The notes beneath the pieces were generated by a model, which ran no database searches, had not been told where the DNA came from, and was given only the letters and a program-made list of their open reading frames with translations. The position numbers and the translations under genes were made by a program. Shown here in pieces: positions 24,111-37,300 of a DNA stretch of 64,000 bases; positions within the stretch are counted from its first letter, which is position 1; the number at the start of each line of letters is the position of its first letter. Where the stretch lies: NCBI GenBank assembly GCA_043228905.1, contig JBHGNT010000001.1:3720001-3784000 (forward strand), in the 5' to 3' direction. The DNA comes from Azolla caroliniana. Taxonomy: Eukaryota > Polypodiophyta.

Positions 24111-27100
24111 ATGCGGAAAAACGAATATTTTTCTTCTTTTGGAGGTAATGTCCTCAGCGACGAGGAGGCTCTGGATGCTGATGTTGCAGATCATGGAGAT
24201 GAGATAAGTGATGACGATGATGGGGTGTATAGTCGTGAGCAGAATATCACTACTCAAAGTCGTTCAGGGACTGATCATGACTATACTAAGGATTTCGATG
24301 GATATTATAACATGTGCAGTGCATCTAGCTCTCCTCCAGAATCTCCATCCGCATCATTATTATCAACAACTCCTAAGACCAGTAACAAGGAAACAGCTGG
24401 TAGCTGGCCGCAAACCTACAGGTAGATGCCTACTTCATTTTTATTCCCCAGATAATAATGCATCTTCTATGATCCTTCATTTTCTGATAGATAACGTCTA
24501 TATTTTCTTCAGATTGAGTACAATATATACTTAAATATAAATATTAAATGTAGATGTGAATGCAGATAAATAGTTTATCATACGATTTTGATTCTCTTCC
24601 AGACAACTAGCCAATAATGTTGATGGAACTCAGCAACTTATGCAAAAACTGCAAAATGATGTCATAATCTTCTTGAGGTTCAACATTGTACAGAAAATTC
24701 TTTTTCTCTGACATATAGAACTTTTCATTTGATTGTTGGATTTAGTATGTATTCTTCGTAGTGTAATGCAGAGAAAATGTTCATCATAGTCGATGTTATC
24801 CTGCTACTTAGTTCACTGATAATATTGATGCGATTTAGCATAGTTTTATACAGAAACCGCAAAATGTTGTCACAAAGTTCTTGGAGAGACATTGTAGGAT
24901 ATACAGCAGCCGTTTCTTTGAACTAAATGTAGGATTTTGGACGGGTGCTTCGACTTAAATAGGGTAATGCACAGTGGCTCATCTGCTGTAGGATTTCTAT
25001 TCTCCAGCCAAGATGTATTTCAACAGAATATTATGTGAAGGCTGCAAAATGTTGTTGCTTCTGTGAAGACACACAAAGTACGGAGGAAAACTAATGATAG
25101 ACACTAAAGGTTCCGACTTGGAATGCTACTCTACATATTTAGGACTATTTTAAATTAGCTCCAGTGATACACTGATCACACATGTACAACATAATCATTA
25201 CGTACTTCAAACAAAGTCTTATGTGAAGGTATGAATATGTCGCAATGTGAGGAGCAGAGAGAGACGCATATAACACTCAATATGCCTTTTTCTTCTGACA
25301 AAAAAAGTATATTCTCTTGGATTTAGTACCAACAGGCTTCAATAAAGGATAATGTAGAGTTCTCTGTGTCCGTAGGATAATGTTCTCCTGCTAAGCTCTT
25401 AGATAACTGATAATCATGAAGTAAAACAAAGTTGTACGCAGAAGTTGCAAAATCTGAATTCTCTATTCTACAAACCATGTGTCTAAACTAAAGTATATCA
25501 TCTCATCTGTTAAATACATTTGTAGGCTTAAACATAATACACAAAACTTATCTTTCTTCGGCGGAAATCTGTCTTGTATAAATTTTCCACTAGAGGATAA
25601 TGTAGAGTTCTCCACATCCGTAGGATTAACATTCTCTTGCTAAGCTCTTAGATAACGGATAATCATGAAGTAAAACAAAATTTTATGCAGAAGTTGCAAA
25701 ATCTCAATTGTCTATTCTACAAAACATGTATCTAAACAAAAATATATCATCTCATTTGTTAAATAAGTTTGTAGGCTTAAAAATAATACACAAAACTTAA
25801 TACTTCGGGGCAAATCTGTCTCCTACTGAACAAATTTTTATGCAAAGCTATCTGATTATTATTATATACACTGAACAGGATTGGGTGGGTGGAGTTCACA
25901 CAAAGAAGACCCAGCAAACAATTTCTTCTATCTTTAAATGTATCATCTTGTCTGATTAGTACATATGGCTTCAACACGAATAAGTGTTGATGTTGATGCA
26001 GCGAGGTCATCTTCTGTGGAATTGATATTCGTTTTGATCTTCCAAGCTAAAAAACAATGATAAACTTATGCAATGTTTTATTCACGCTGCAAAAATGTTG
26101 TTGCACTGTTCCTGCAAGCATTGTATATTTATCTTCTTATTGGATTAGTAGATGTAGATTCTAGTTCAGAGAATTGTTCCACCATAGGGTTAACGAAATC
26201 AACATTTATCATAGGTGAATCAATATTCCCTATTATCCATTGTTGATTTTTATTCACCTGCGGTAATTTTTGGAACCAATTCTCTGTTACGTTGGTAATT
26301 TTGAAAGCTCTGTTTATGTCAATTCTCATGAAGACAATACAACCCTTTCATGCCACTCAATCCTACCGAGCTTGCAGAAATATTAATATGCTTGTCAGCA
26401 GACTCTTAGGATGCAAGAAAAAAAAGGTTCAAAATAAGCCATACCCACACGGTTCCATGTTGTGTTCAAAGGTGCAAGCTTATAAAATTTATTCTTCCCA
26501 CCAGTGCATGTTAATATTCGGATGCTTCACATTCCAACTAGTATCTAAATTACTCACATATCAATATAAGGATCCCTTGGAACCATATATTTTTCCATAT
26601 CTATCGATCTGTTTATTGTGAAAATATGCATTTTGCTACAATAATTTGTAACATTTTGATTCTTTCCACAGTTAATAGAATGGAAATACTCTTGCCATCA
26701 TTTTGTTAGATATTTCATAAACCAAGGAGTCTATGAGACGTTGATCATATGAAAAGTGTCTTATTGCCCGAGTATTCAGTTCTATTCAAGGTTTTATCAA
26801 TTTGCATTGTGAAGAAATGCTCTGCCTTGTTTTTTCAAAAGATATTTCTTGCACACAGTCTTCAAAAGATTATTATGACATGGAAAGCTCACAAATTTAT
26901 GTTCTACAGGCAGGCCATGGATATCTATAACATTATAGGATCACCCAGTTTAAGCTCGTCACTTCAGAATTTTCCATACAGGTCAAGAACATTGAGTCAG
27001 AATTCTATTTCAAATGATAAGTTATCCCCACTGGTTGATGAAAATTTGTGGACTAAAGAAGAAAAAGAAGAAACAAATTTGCAAAAGGAAATGTCTTCCA

Positions 27101-30100
27101 TTTTGAAAAAGTATTCTTCATCAAAAATCATTGATGATCCTCATGCAATACCTCCTGGATGTACTTTCACACAAAGCATTATGAACGGTGAGATTTAAAG
27201 TTTATCTGTAGGGGTTTCTATCGAAGGTCACAGTTATCATGGTCAAATGATATTTCATTTGCATTAGGCATAAATGTGCTATGTGGAGTTGGAATCTTGA
27301 GTACTCCTTACGCTTTGAAACAAGGGGGATGGATCAGTCTGGGAGTCTTGTTTTTTCTTGCCATTGCCTCTTGGTACACTGGATGTCTTCTCAGAAATTG
27401 TCTGGATAAGCAGCCTGGTCTTAATACATATCCGGATATAGGCCAAGCTGCATTCGGAATCACTGGCCGGATCATTATCTCTGTGAGCATCAATAACAAT
27501 CTGAATATGTTGGAGGTTCCATACGTTGTGTGGTCTATGCTGATATAAACTGTAATGTGACAGGTTGCTTTGTATATGGAGATGTATGTAAGTATTACTC
27601 AATGTGATCAATGAATGCTTGTTCTACGACGTTAAATAGATGGTTCAATTGTAATCAAATATTAAGGAATGAAGTGTAGACTGTTGCAGGCTGGTTGCGT
27701 GGAGTATCTGATTTTGGAAGGTGACAACTTATCTGCACTGTTTCCAAACGCTTGTCTAACTATCTGTGGTTTAAAATTCACTGCTGCAGAGGTTTTCATG
27801 ATAATAACGGCCATATCTGTCTTGCCAACAGTGTGGCTTCGTGATCTCAGATTACTGGCGTATATCGCAGGTAAAGAACTGGGAGAAATCTCATCTCATC
27901 TTTTCCTTGGATTGCATAATATGTATTATACATAGTTGTTTCCAATAACCATACAACTACGAGATTCTCTAATTTATTTTTGAGCTTTGCTTCAACCGTT
28001 AAAGGAAGTTCTCGATGTCCTTGCACAATTTACATGACTTCCTTATGTATACATGGAATAAAAATGCGATGGTTCTCCCATAAGAGAACAATTCAGATTT
28101 GTTCACATATATGTTAAATATCTATATGTGAAATACTATACAATGAAAACAAGTGTGAGTATATTCATGGATGTCTGAACCTGCTCATTTAAGCACGAAT
28201 TCTTTTGTCGTTTGATGTATGCAGCTGGAGGTGTTACAGCGACAGTTATTCTAGTTGTTTGTGTTTTCTGGATTGGAACAGTTGATAAGTTGGGGTTTAA
28301 TAGGAGTGGGCCCTTGACAAACTTCTCAACACTTCCCGTATCAATAGGCTTGTTTGGGTTCTGCTTTTCTGGGCATTCCCTGTTCCCAAATATTTACAGA
28401 TCTTTAAATAAACCGGACCAATTTAATGGAGTTTTGACAGTGAGGCAAGCCATTTAGATTTGATCAAATTGTCTTTCATTTTTTTAACTGAAATGCTACA
28501 ATTTCCGTTTCCATAAATATCAAGAGAGTTCTGTTTGTCTTTCATTTTTTTAACTGAAATGCTACAATTTGCCTTTCCATGTATTTCAATAGAGTTCTGA
28601 GATCATGCTAACCTTTTTATTTTTTACATTTCAGCTTCCTTGGTTGCACCCTGATGTATAGTGGAATAGCCATTATGGGTTTTACTATGTTTGGGGATGA
28701 TACGCAATCTCAGATAACACTAAATTTGCCAAATCAATTCGTGGCTTCAAAAATTGCATTATGGTCAACGGTGAGACATGTGCTTTTGATTCACTAAGAA
28801 CATATTATGGCGATTCCTCTAATATGTGAATAATTGTCTGCAGGTTGTGAATCCTTTTACCAAATATCCTTTCTAAATGTAAAATCAAAAATTTGAAAAT
28901 TTTCTACTCTTTGATTGATCTACTTATGGGTCTTTATGCATGCTAGAATGGGACTTTGTGCTATGATTCTCCATTTGAATATGTAAAGATAAGCTAACAG
29001 TTTCAGAGTAGTATATTCCTCTATATAGATGTTTAATTAAAGGTCCTAAAATGCAGATAGGCCATTCTCTACGTTCCTTTTGAAGGATGAGCTAATTAAA
29101 GGTAACATTGCAAAGATCCGCCAGATGTACAGAATAAATGGCTAGCTTTGTATATAGTGGATGTGCTTTTGGCCTGTACTTTTTTGAAAAACAATACCAT
29201 CCTTTGTTTATGCTATCAAGTCACGTAAGACTATATATTGTCAACTTCTGTCCAGAGAATCATCTGTAGTCTGAGATCATATTGCATCAATGTTATAGCC
29301 CATTGCAGTTTCATGCTAAAGGCTATGTGCACCCTTCAAACTCGTGCCAAAATGCATGTTTTGGCATGTGATCATGCAATCTACTTACAGTACCAGTCAG
29401 GTATCCATATCATGATCGTATATCCATTTCAAATACATTGTCACACAGCCCAATCATAGACATTCTCTTTCTATTGTCATTGGATGACACATGAATAGCT
29501 CCCAGATTAGTCAGCCATGTATTATTTTTTCATGTGCATTCTACTTCTAATCTGTCTCAATAGAGGTCGATATTGGTTAGCCTACACTCCTGGTTTTGTA
29601 ACCTTTCTTGATAATTACTGTGCTGTAATAATTTGAAAAGTGTGTACAATGTTGCAGTAAACTAGAATGTTTTAGAATTTCCTTCCTAGAAACTCCAGGA
29701 TTTTCAAAACATTTCTTTGCTCTTTTTGGATGTCTCTTTGACTCCCTAGGATGAGATTTTCTAGTTGATACAATTCAAGAGAGCTCCATCTTCACACGCG
29801 TCTGTGTAATAATGAATGGCCAAAAAAACACCCATATCTCATGGGCACACACTCACCACTAGACTTAGGCTAGTAGGGGCTATTTAATTCTTACGAAGTG
29901 GAAAGAAGACTCAATCTTTTGAACCTTATTTACAAGGGCATATAGGGAGAATGTCTGAGTTCGCTTAGCAGATTACAGTGGGCAGGTATCTCTGGCAGCC
30001 ACAACATTAGTCTTAGTTTCAACTTTCAGATGTCTTTATATAGGCCAATATAGCCTTCTTATCTATCTCTCTCTGCCTCATTGAACTTATGGTCATGTAG

Positions 30101-31860
30101 TTCTCTTGCTTTCCCTGCTGATATTTGGGTGAGTTGGGAAAGTGCCACCAGAGTGGTAGCTTTTCTTTCAGTTTCTTTTGTCGTGCAGAGATGCATCTTT
30201 GTGAAGAGAATACTGAAGATGTGGTTAGCTAAATGACATGTAAGATGTTTCGTTAATATTGTTTGGAAAATTTTCCAATTGCAAGTTTGTTGTAACTAAG
30301 GTTATTGCTTTAATGTAAATTTATTCTTAGCTCCTTGACTTTCAAATATGGTTCACATATGCAATAACAATGGCTCCAGTTGCTATGGGTTTTGAGGAGT
30401 TGTTTCTCTCTTCAATATACACCTACAAAGGCTATTCTTACTCCCTCTTGATACGCACTCTACTTGTGCTGTCCACTCTCTTTGTGGCAATTAGTGTACC
30501 GTTCTTTGGTAAGCATTCATTCTTTAAGTAGTTTGTGAATTGTTATATTTTATATTTCGGGATTTTATTTGTTGATTTTTAATAATATTTTCTTGATTTT
30601 CTCATAGATAATTTTGTACCTCAATAAACACAGGAAAATCTATTCGTTTGTCTGGAAAACTTTTTAGTATTGAAATGGTGTTCAATGTTATAGTCTCAAA
30701 TAGTATAAGTAATATTTACCAAGTAGTTTCTATGGCATGCTGGAGTAAGCCTTTGCCAAAATTGCAAAAGACATGGAAGATTATGATTGTACCACTTGCC
30801 AGCTACATTAGCTAATTTTTATCTTCAACATCTGTCCCATGACTTCCTCACAGCATTAGACGCCTGCCTGGAGAATATAAAAAAGGCTACACCCAGGAGA
30901 TAGGTGCTTTACAAAGACTTATACATGCAGCAAAGATTCGTGCTCCTTTCCTAGCACATTTATTTAAGAAGTTTGGTCTGGAGGGTTTGCCGAAAAATTT
31001 GAGCATGAATACCATCATCTGTAAATCCGGATACCCTGTGTGGTTCCAGGGAAACCACAAGGAACTAAATCACTGTCATAATAGGTTAGATGAGAATCTT
31101 GCATTGCCAGAAAAGAAGGATATTTGAGTTTGGATAAGGAGGGTGCAAGATTTAGAAGTGTTTGAATGTTTCTGGCTTCTATTTGCATGATGAGGGAGAC
31201 TATGGTCATTTACAGATTCATGTGGATATGGCCATAGATACTTAAGCTTTATATACTTGGATGCTGTAACTTGAGAATATGCTGGGATTCATGAAATCAC
31301 CGGTATACTATACCAATGTGGTCTAGAACTCGTCAACCTTTGATTGATATAGGGTAGAGACACCTGAGAATCTTGTGATTTCTCAGATGTGTTCCTGGCA
31401 GTTGATAGAGGAATATGTAGTATCCTCGTTTTAGTGTAGGGGGATCTGCTCAGAGAAGAGTATCCTCTACGATCTAGGATGTGAGCAGGGTGGATGGGTA
31501 ACTAGAAAAGTCATTATATGGAGAATATCCATGACTCTTTGGGAAATTTCATCATTCTGCAATGATAGCACGATTATATAGTCAGCAATCTTAGGGTAGA
31601 ATTCTGCATTTCAGTTTGGTTGGTGATTTCATCTTCTTTTTACCAAATAACTAGGACATAGATGCAAGTGTAAATTCGGATTGTCTCATAGATCAATTCT
31701 TCTTCTGCCTGTCATCACATATACTTGCAGCAGAAGAAAAACCGGTCATTCTTCAATCTGTATATCACATGATAATAATGAATAAGAACCTTTTATTACC
31801 GTTGTGTTTTGCAGCTTACTTAATGGCACTGGCTGGTTCAGTTTTGAGCATGCTTCTGGT

Positions 31861-31902
<42 letters not shown>

Positions 31903-32077
31903 GTCATATTTGACCTCCAAAGACGATATTTGACCTCCAAAGACGATAATAGAATCTATCTATTTATCTATCGCTGCGCCACAGAGGACAAAAACGCTCC
32001 TCCCTTCTTCTTCTTCTTCTTCTTCATCATCTTCTTCCTGTTTGCTTGTTTCCCGCACTCTTCTTTATTCATTAATT

Positions 32078-32115
<38 letters not shown>

Positions 32116-32516
32116 AATTTACATCCCTTAGGTTTCAGGAAACGTTACACCTGAAAAATTTGCAACTGCTGAGATTTATCTTTCTAACTTATCATTAATT
32201 ATGACTGCAGTGTTTGATATTTCCATCAGCTTGCTTTTTGAAGCTTGTGGGGATTGGAAGCAAAAGTAGTTATGCCAGATTACAGGTATGTCATTTGTTT
32301 TCTCTTTTGCATATCCTCAATGAATCAGAGTTTAGACAACATACGACAAACCCAAAACTTTTACTTTAAAATTTATAATCGTTATCAACATTAATTCTAT
32401 CATTATCAATGCAGATAGTTGCATGTGTGGCCATCATAATAACTGGAGTTCTTTGTTCTGTTGCTGGAACATATTCATCCTTGCTTGGAATTGTTGATAG
32501 TTGGGGTGGCAAGTAG
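24111..32516 (+). CDS. Vacuolar amino acid transporter, AVT1 type (AAAP family)
   Basis: A 585-residue multi-pass transporter from 12 exons: 24111-24421, 26910-27187, 27268-27482, 27564-27587, 27690-27870, 28225-28444, 28635-28770, 28844-28863, 30357-30508, 31815-31858, 32211-32285, 32415-32516. Family role: proton-coupled amino-acid transport at the vacuolar membrane. The N terminus (about 1-190) is hydrophilic and acidic (DEEALDADVADHGDE, SDDDDG), as in AVT1 proteins. The core starts at GINVLCGVGILSTPYALKQGGW, followed by LILEGDNLSALFPN, FGFCFSGHSLFPNIYRS, TLMYSGIAIMGFTMFG, VVNPFTKYAI and VAGTYSSLLGIVD, all family landmarks. Microexons of 24 and 20 bases are present. Intron 6 is GC-AG and intron 8 is a U12-type AT-AC intron. 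Length is only slightly above relatives. The substrate cannot be read from sequence. Confidence 0.93.
24600..26130. repeat. Degenerate tandem array in AVT1-like intron 1, period about 190-250 bp
   Basis: The word GCAAAATG or a close variant recurs at about 24651, 24859, 25043, 25234, 25445, 25695 and 26090, each time after an aa(g/c)(t/c)TGC-type context and before a TTGT or TCT stretch. The two best copies (about 25340-25590 and 25591-25830) share CTAAGCTCTTAGATAAC, GATAATCATGAAGTAAAAC and GTAGGCTTAAA. Most of the 2.5-kb intron seems to be built from diverged copies of one unit. No coding potential. Confidence 0.75.
28445..28634 (+). other. GC-AG intron of the AVT1-like gene (intron 6)
   Basis: The exon ends ACA GTG AG and the intron begins GCAAGC, close to the known GC-donor consensus AG|GCAAGT. 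The acceptor is TTTCAG at 28631-28634. Joined, AG+C gives Ser and restores the family frame (VLTVS then FLGCTLMYSG). Using the nearby GTGAGG instead leads to a stop within nine codons of the next exon. The intron also holds a duplication of about 66 bp (28470-28535 and 28536-28600). Confidence 0.85.
28864..30356 (+). other. U12-type AT-AC intron of the AVT1-like gene (intron 8)
   Basis: The donor is ATATCCTTTC, an exact match to the U12 AT-AC donor consensus. The 3' end has TCCTTGAC (30332-30339), a near-perfect U12 branch site with the branch A 18 bases before the terminal AC at 30355-30356. Joining AA to A gives Lys and restores the conserved VVNPFTKYA segment. No GT donor gives a workable frame. 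Confidence 0.92.
31861..32113. repeat. Two (CT)n tracts flanking a 21-bp duplication in AVT1-like intron 10
   Basis: A (TC)n tract of about 40 bases starts three bases after the GTATAC splice donor. A second tract of about 32 bases is at about 32081-32113. Between them TTTGACCTCCAAAGACGATA is duplicated head to tail near 31909-31950. Confidence 0.85.
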
Positions 32517-34331
32517 CTAGAGGTTATGCCTGTAGCAGCAGATTGTGTGCAGCACGCCTGAAGCATGATCATTTTGTAAGAGCTAAAGTGGAACTTAACT
32601 ACTGAACTGTTGGCTACCATGAAATGATACCCAGCCTCCTTAGGTTTACCAAGTGGCCTTCTTCATGTGACAAGAATCTTTTCATTCGAATGTTTCCTTC
32701 TGGTATTCAAAAGATTAATTGCTTGATTAACATTCAGCTTCATTATAGGTTAACGTTGTTAGAAAATTTCTATGATATGTTCCAAGGAATATTCCTTTGA
32801 GGCGATTTTTCTTGTTGGATGGATTCACTTTACTTTTATATGATTGTAGTACTTGAACAATTCCAGGAGTTCATCCATTTTAGACCAAGGGAGAGCATCT
32901 ATACTTGATGTTTAACTTTTATTGGTTTATTATGTGGCAAGGGTTTAAGAGGAGAAAAGAAGAGTTGCCTAATTTACTGATTGGATATTTTGACTATTAT
33001 GTGCCTTGCACAATTGCCAATATTGGTTGTATGACATAGATTGATTTAGTATGAATCAATTCGGTAGCGAAAGAGTTGTTATGCTAGCATGTATGTTTTT
33101 CAATCAACCAACAAAACACTTTGTTTTGTTTGCTTTTATGTATTGTGTTTGTCTATGTAGTGTTGTTGGATGATATGCATGTCAATGTGTAATGAATCAT
33201 CTTCCATGTTCATGATTCAGTTATGTGCTCACATGGATTATTTGTTCATGTGATTGTGTAGTTTAAGTTTTGTTTCCCATGGAATATGGTTCCCCAAATT
33301 TAAACGCAATGGATTGCTCTACATGAAATTCTCTATGAGTTCTTTTTATATATTTCAAAAGTTCTATTTTGTTGTATTTAACCAGGAGATTTGGAGTGAA
33401 ATGCATTTTATGCCAACTAAAACTAGGTGAAAGGCAATAGTACTAGAACATTAATAGGTTTTAATTTAATGACATTGTTATGGGATAAAGCAAGTGGATT
33501 GAGTAGGCACATTCAACACTAGAAAATGCTATGGTAAAAAAATAAGGATGAAGTTAGGTCTTCATAACATGTTGGGACAACTTCATACAATGTTTATGTC
33601 CCTTTGTTCGCATTAATGAAGGTTTGTTTTTTGAATTACCTAATAAATCCTCTATTGCAATTAGATGATTGTTTTTTGCTAGATTAAGCGCCCAACAGAT
33701 TTAGCCCTAAGTTGACGATCTTGTTTAGTGAACCTTGTCTTACATTCATATATTTCAAAGCTTGGACGCTCACTATTGAATCTTAAAGCTAATGGTGTAT
33801 ACCATTGTGCATCATAAACGAGAGACAAAGCAAGAGTTTGTATCTTTTATAGGTATCTCATGTCTTGACTTTCATTATGTGGGAATTGAATGCCTCAACT
33901 ATGGATTGCAAGGGAGGTTGTTTAGAGGGATATATGCTTGTGGATTTAGAAAACGTTAGGGAGGTTGGCTCTAATATTAGGTTACAACTTACAAAGATTA
34001 GGCATATGTTGTTTCTTCATGGCATAGGCAAGGGAAGAGAGAGAGAGAGAGAAAGAGAAGTAGTGATTGATGATAGAGAAGGATGTAGGCTACGAACACA
34101 CTTGAGGGTGTTGGAAACTCTCCCTTTGTTAAATGGCAAGGAACAAGACTTGGAAATCGCTTGGCCAATCCCATTAGTGCCTCCATTGAGGAGGGCCATG
34201 CATTGGGCACAGATTTGTAAATGTGAGAGAAAGTAAGGGCCACTTTTATACAGATTGATAACATCGACGGTACCACACATATTTCCTTCTCCATCACACA
34301 AGCAATAAAGAATCTTCTAGAGGGAGCAGCT
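32517..34331. other. AVT1-like 3' flank and TraB-like promoter region
   Basis: No supported exon. Open frames at about 33865-34236 (+) and 33998-34450 (-) overlap a GA microsatellite (about 34035-34052) and have no family resemblance. Core promoter elements of the TraB-like gene are not obvious; TTTATACA near 34233 is a weak TATA candidate. Confidence 0.4.
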
Positions 34332-37300
34332 ATGGCTGTGGCTATGGCGCAATCTCCTATCTCTACCTTCTTTGCAGGAAGCTGTTCTTCTTCTGCTGCG
34401 TCCTTCTCACGAGTTTCGAGAAGGTTCGCTTCAGTAGATCTCGTCATCATCAGGACAGATCATCATCACCACTATCATCATCGTCGTTGTCTTGGTCGTA
34501 GTCACCAACAATATGGAAACAAGCGTATTGTATGTTCTTCTAATGATTCAGATTATGTGGAAACCGAGGAAATATCTAAGGGTTCGAAATCAGTATCCGA
34601 TTTCATCAGGTTTTGTGATAATGGAGAAGAAGGATTCCATCTCCAAACTGCGACAATAACTTATCGCAAGCCTTTCCCTTTCTCTTTAATACAACCAAAT
34701 ATACAGGCATGGATGCTGACCTAGCTTAATCTTGTATATCAGGAAGAGAAATGTATGGCATAAGTACTGACTTAGTCTTTTATATCATTACTACTATGAA
34801 CATTTATTTGGGGTTGAATTAACTTTACGAGAATGAGCAGAAGAAGAGGAAAGTGAAATGTATTGTATAGATTCCAACTCTAATCGTTTATCATTATTCG
34901 ACTGAAATTTTCCATATCGGAGGTGATCAATATAAGGAAACATGAAACAAAGTTTTTCTTTTCAAGACTCCGCTGCTCTAAGTGCAAGCACTTAATGTGG
35001 AAGAATTACCTTCTCTATATAGATGCCCAAGATTCATAGTGCCTTTGGATACCCAAAAAACTCGTTTTGATCCTAGCCAATGATTTGTTTCTGTTATTGC
35101 ATAAATTATTCTCATGCTAGATTATACTAATTTCCCTTTAGAATATTCCTTCTAATAAGTCATTCAAGGATTTTTTAGTAACAGCATCCTTGGTGCAAAA
35201 GGTTCTGTATAAGTTTGAAAACAATGTATAAGGAACATGATTGTGAGACTGTGGAAGGCAGTCATCCCAATTGGGTTTGATCCTTTTGTAAAGTAAAACA
35301 GAGTCTAGAAATTCTAACTTGGTTGAGATGATGCCTTCCTATGTGATTGATCATGAGCTATATTTTAAGACCTTAACATTCAGCCCTATTCGATTTACTG
35401 ATCTATGAGGATTATTTTATTTTATTACTGTTTAAATCACTAGATGTTTCATATGTTTCAGATACTGAGTCAAGTTCACTCTTTCTGTAGGTTGATCTTG
35501 TCTCAGCAGTTCATATAGCAGATAAATCGTAAGTTCCCTATTTCACTGATGTTTGCTTTGTAAGTTTCCTCACATGGCTTTCCTCAATTAGAGGCCAAAA
35601 GTTTCCTAGGAGATATCTTATTATTCCAAATATGGGAGGGAGAGTTCAGGATACATCCATTTGAATCTTATAGGATTTCTGAAAATTATATCTAAATCAA
35701 TTAGATGCCAAAATTTTCCTAGGAGATATCTTATTATTCCAAATATGGGAGGGAGAGTTCAGGATACATCCATTTGAATCTTATAGGATTTCTGGTAAAA
35801 TATAATTGTACTTCAACTAGATAACTTAACCATGAGATAGAGAGAGAAAGAGAGGTTAGAACTAATGATTTTCATACATCAGTTATTTTACAGACTTACA
35901 AGAGGAACTTGCAGCATATGATAGAGTTTTGTATGAGATGGTAGCAGATAAGAATCCAAGGCAAACCAACAGGAATTCAAGGACCCGATTTAGGCCTCCA
36001 CGAAGGTTGCCAGGAGGTCGTAGTCGAAACTTCAGTTTTTTTGCGGCTATTCAACGTACAATAGCATACCTTTTGAAGCTTGATTTTCAATTAGAGTGCA
36101 TGGATTATAGAAAGGAAAACTGGTATCATGCAGATCTTGATTATAAGACATTCTCTTCATTACAGGTAAGCATATTAAATAGAGTTTTGCGATAGGTCTA
36201 GATTAAAAAAAACTCTGGCATACCCTTTCATTTTTCCTTATGTGAAATGCCCCTACGTTTTATTATTCCCCAAAATGTCCATGATCAAACCATGTACCAA
36301 GTTCTGGGTTCTGTGTCCATATAATTAATCAAGTAGCATAGGGGATTGTTCATGAAGTCGTTACCAAGGCATCTGGATAACTAATGAAAACTTAAGGGCA
36401 TTTTCGGAAATAAAGATACCCTGGGGTATTTCAGAGTTTTCCATCAAATTAATATATGCATATGAATTCTTAGCATCTTGAATGATTAATCCATACAGCG
36501 TGCCCGAGGAGAAAGCCTTTTCAGTTTTGCTCGAGATATGGCTACGATCTCCTTACAAACCATTGCACGTGCCAGTATGGTACCAGGAAATGTGGATCCC
36601 TGGAGGGCCAAATTGCTATGGGCTTCTAAAGCTCTTCCTATGCCATTGGTTGGGCTTTTTTTGATTGAGAGTGTATGTGCTCCTCCCGAAGCTCCTTTGA
36701 ATAGGTCTCCAGAGATTAAAGCATTATTGGATCTAGATTTGTCAGGTGCAATCAAGGTTGTCTTGGCCAAACAGCTGGCAACAGAGTATGACATATTGTT
36801 TACCCTTCATCTTGTTTTCCTATTGAGTATGATGTCATTATTTTACTCAATGTTTTTCTGGTTTGCATTGTGTTGATGCACTGATACCTGTATAATGTTC
36901 ACATTATGAATGTGTTTGTATGTTATGAGGTTATTTTAGCCAGGTAAATTTCTGCAGAGTATGCATATGGTTTATCAGCATTGTCTTATGAAGTTGTTAT
37001 GCTCTTCATTTTCTTGCTTGATGGTTTTCCTGGTGGTTCATACATTATATAATGGCCAAAGTGAATTGCATGCATTGTAGGGCTGTAAAAGTATTGTTTG
37101 TAGGTGTAGGTTTCCTAACAGTAATATATTGTATTGCTAAAATAAGCATTTTGAATGTTCTGTTTGTTTCATTTTTTTTTCCTGCCAGTTTTACCGAAGG
37201 TGTTGCATCCATGGTTAAAAAATCTGTTATTATTGGAGAACGGAACAAAGCAGCGATGGATGAATTGGATGCAGCACTGCGTGAAGGATGTAAGAGAATT

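Noticed and set aside
30326-30357. U2-type acceptor TTCTTAG before CTCCTTGAC in AVT1-like intron 8
   Set aside because: No GT donor at the conserved VVNPFTK site gives a frame with it, while the AT-AC pair restores the protein exactly.
33865-34450. Overlapping frames of 123 and 150 codons on opposite strands
   Set aside because: Both run through a GA/CT repeat, have no recognisable domain, and the plus-strand frame ends before the real TraB-like start.
36486-36876. Frames of about 100 codons on both strands in the TraB region
   Set aside because: They are shadows of exon 4 of the TraB-like gene; the conserved reading is in the third frame from 36499.
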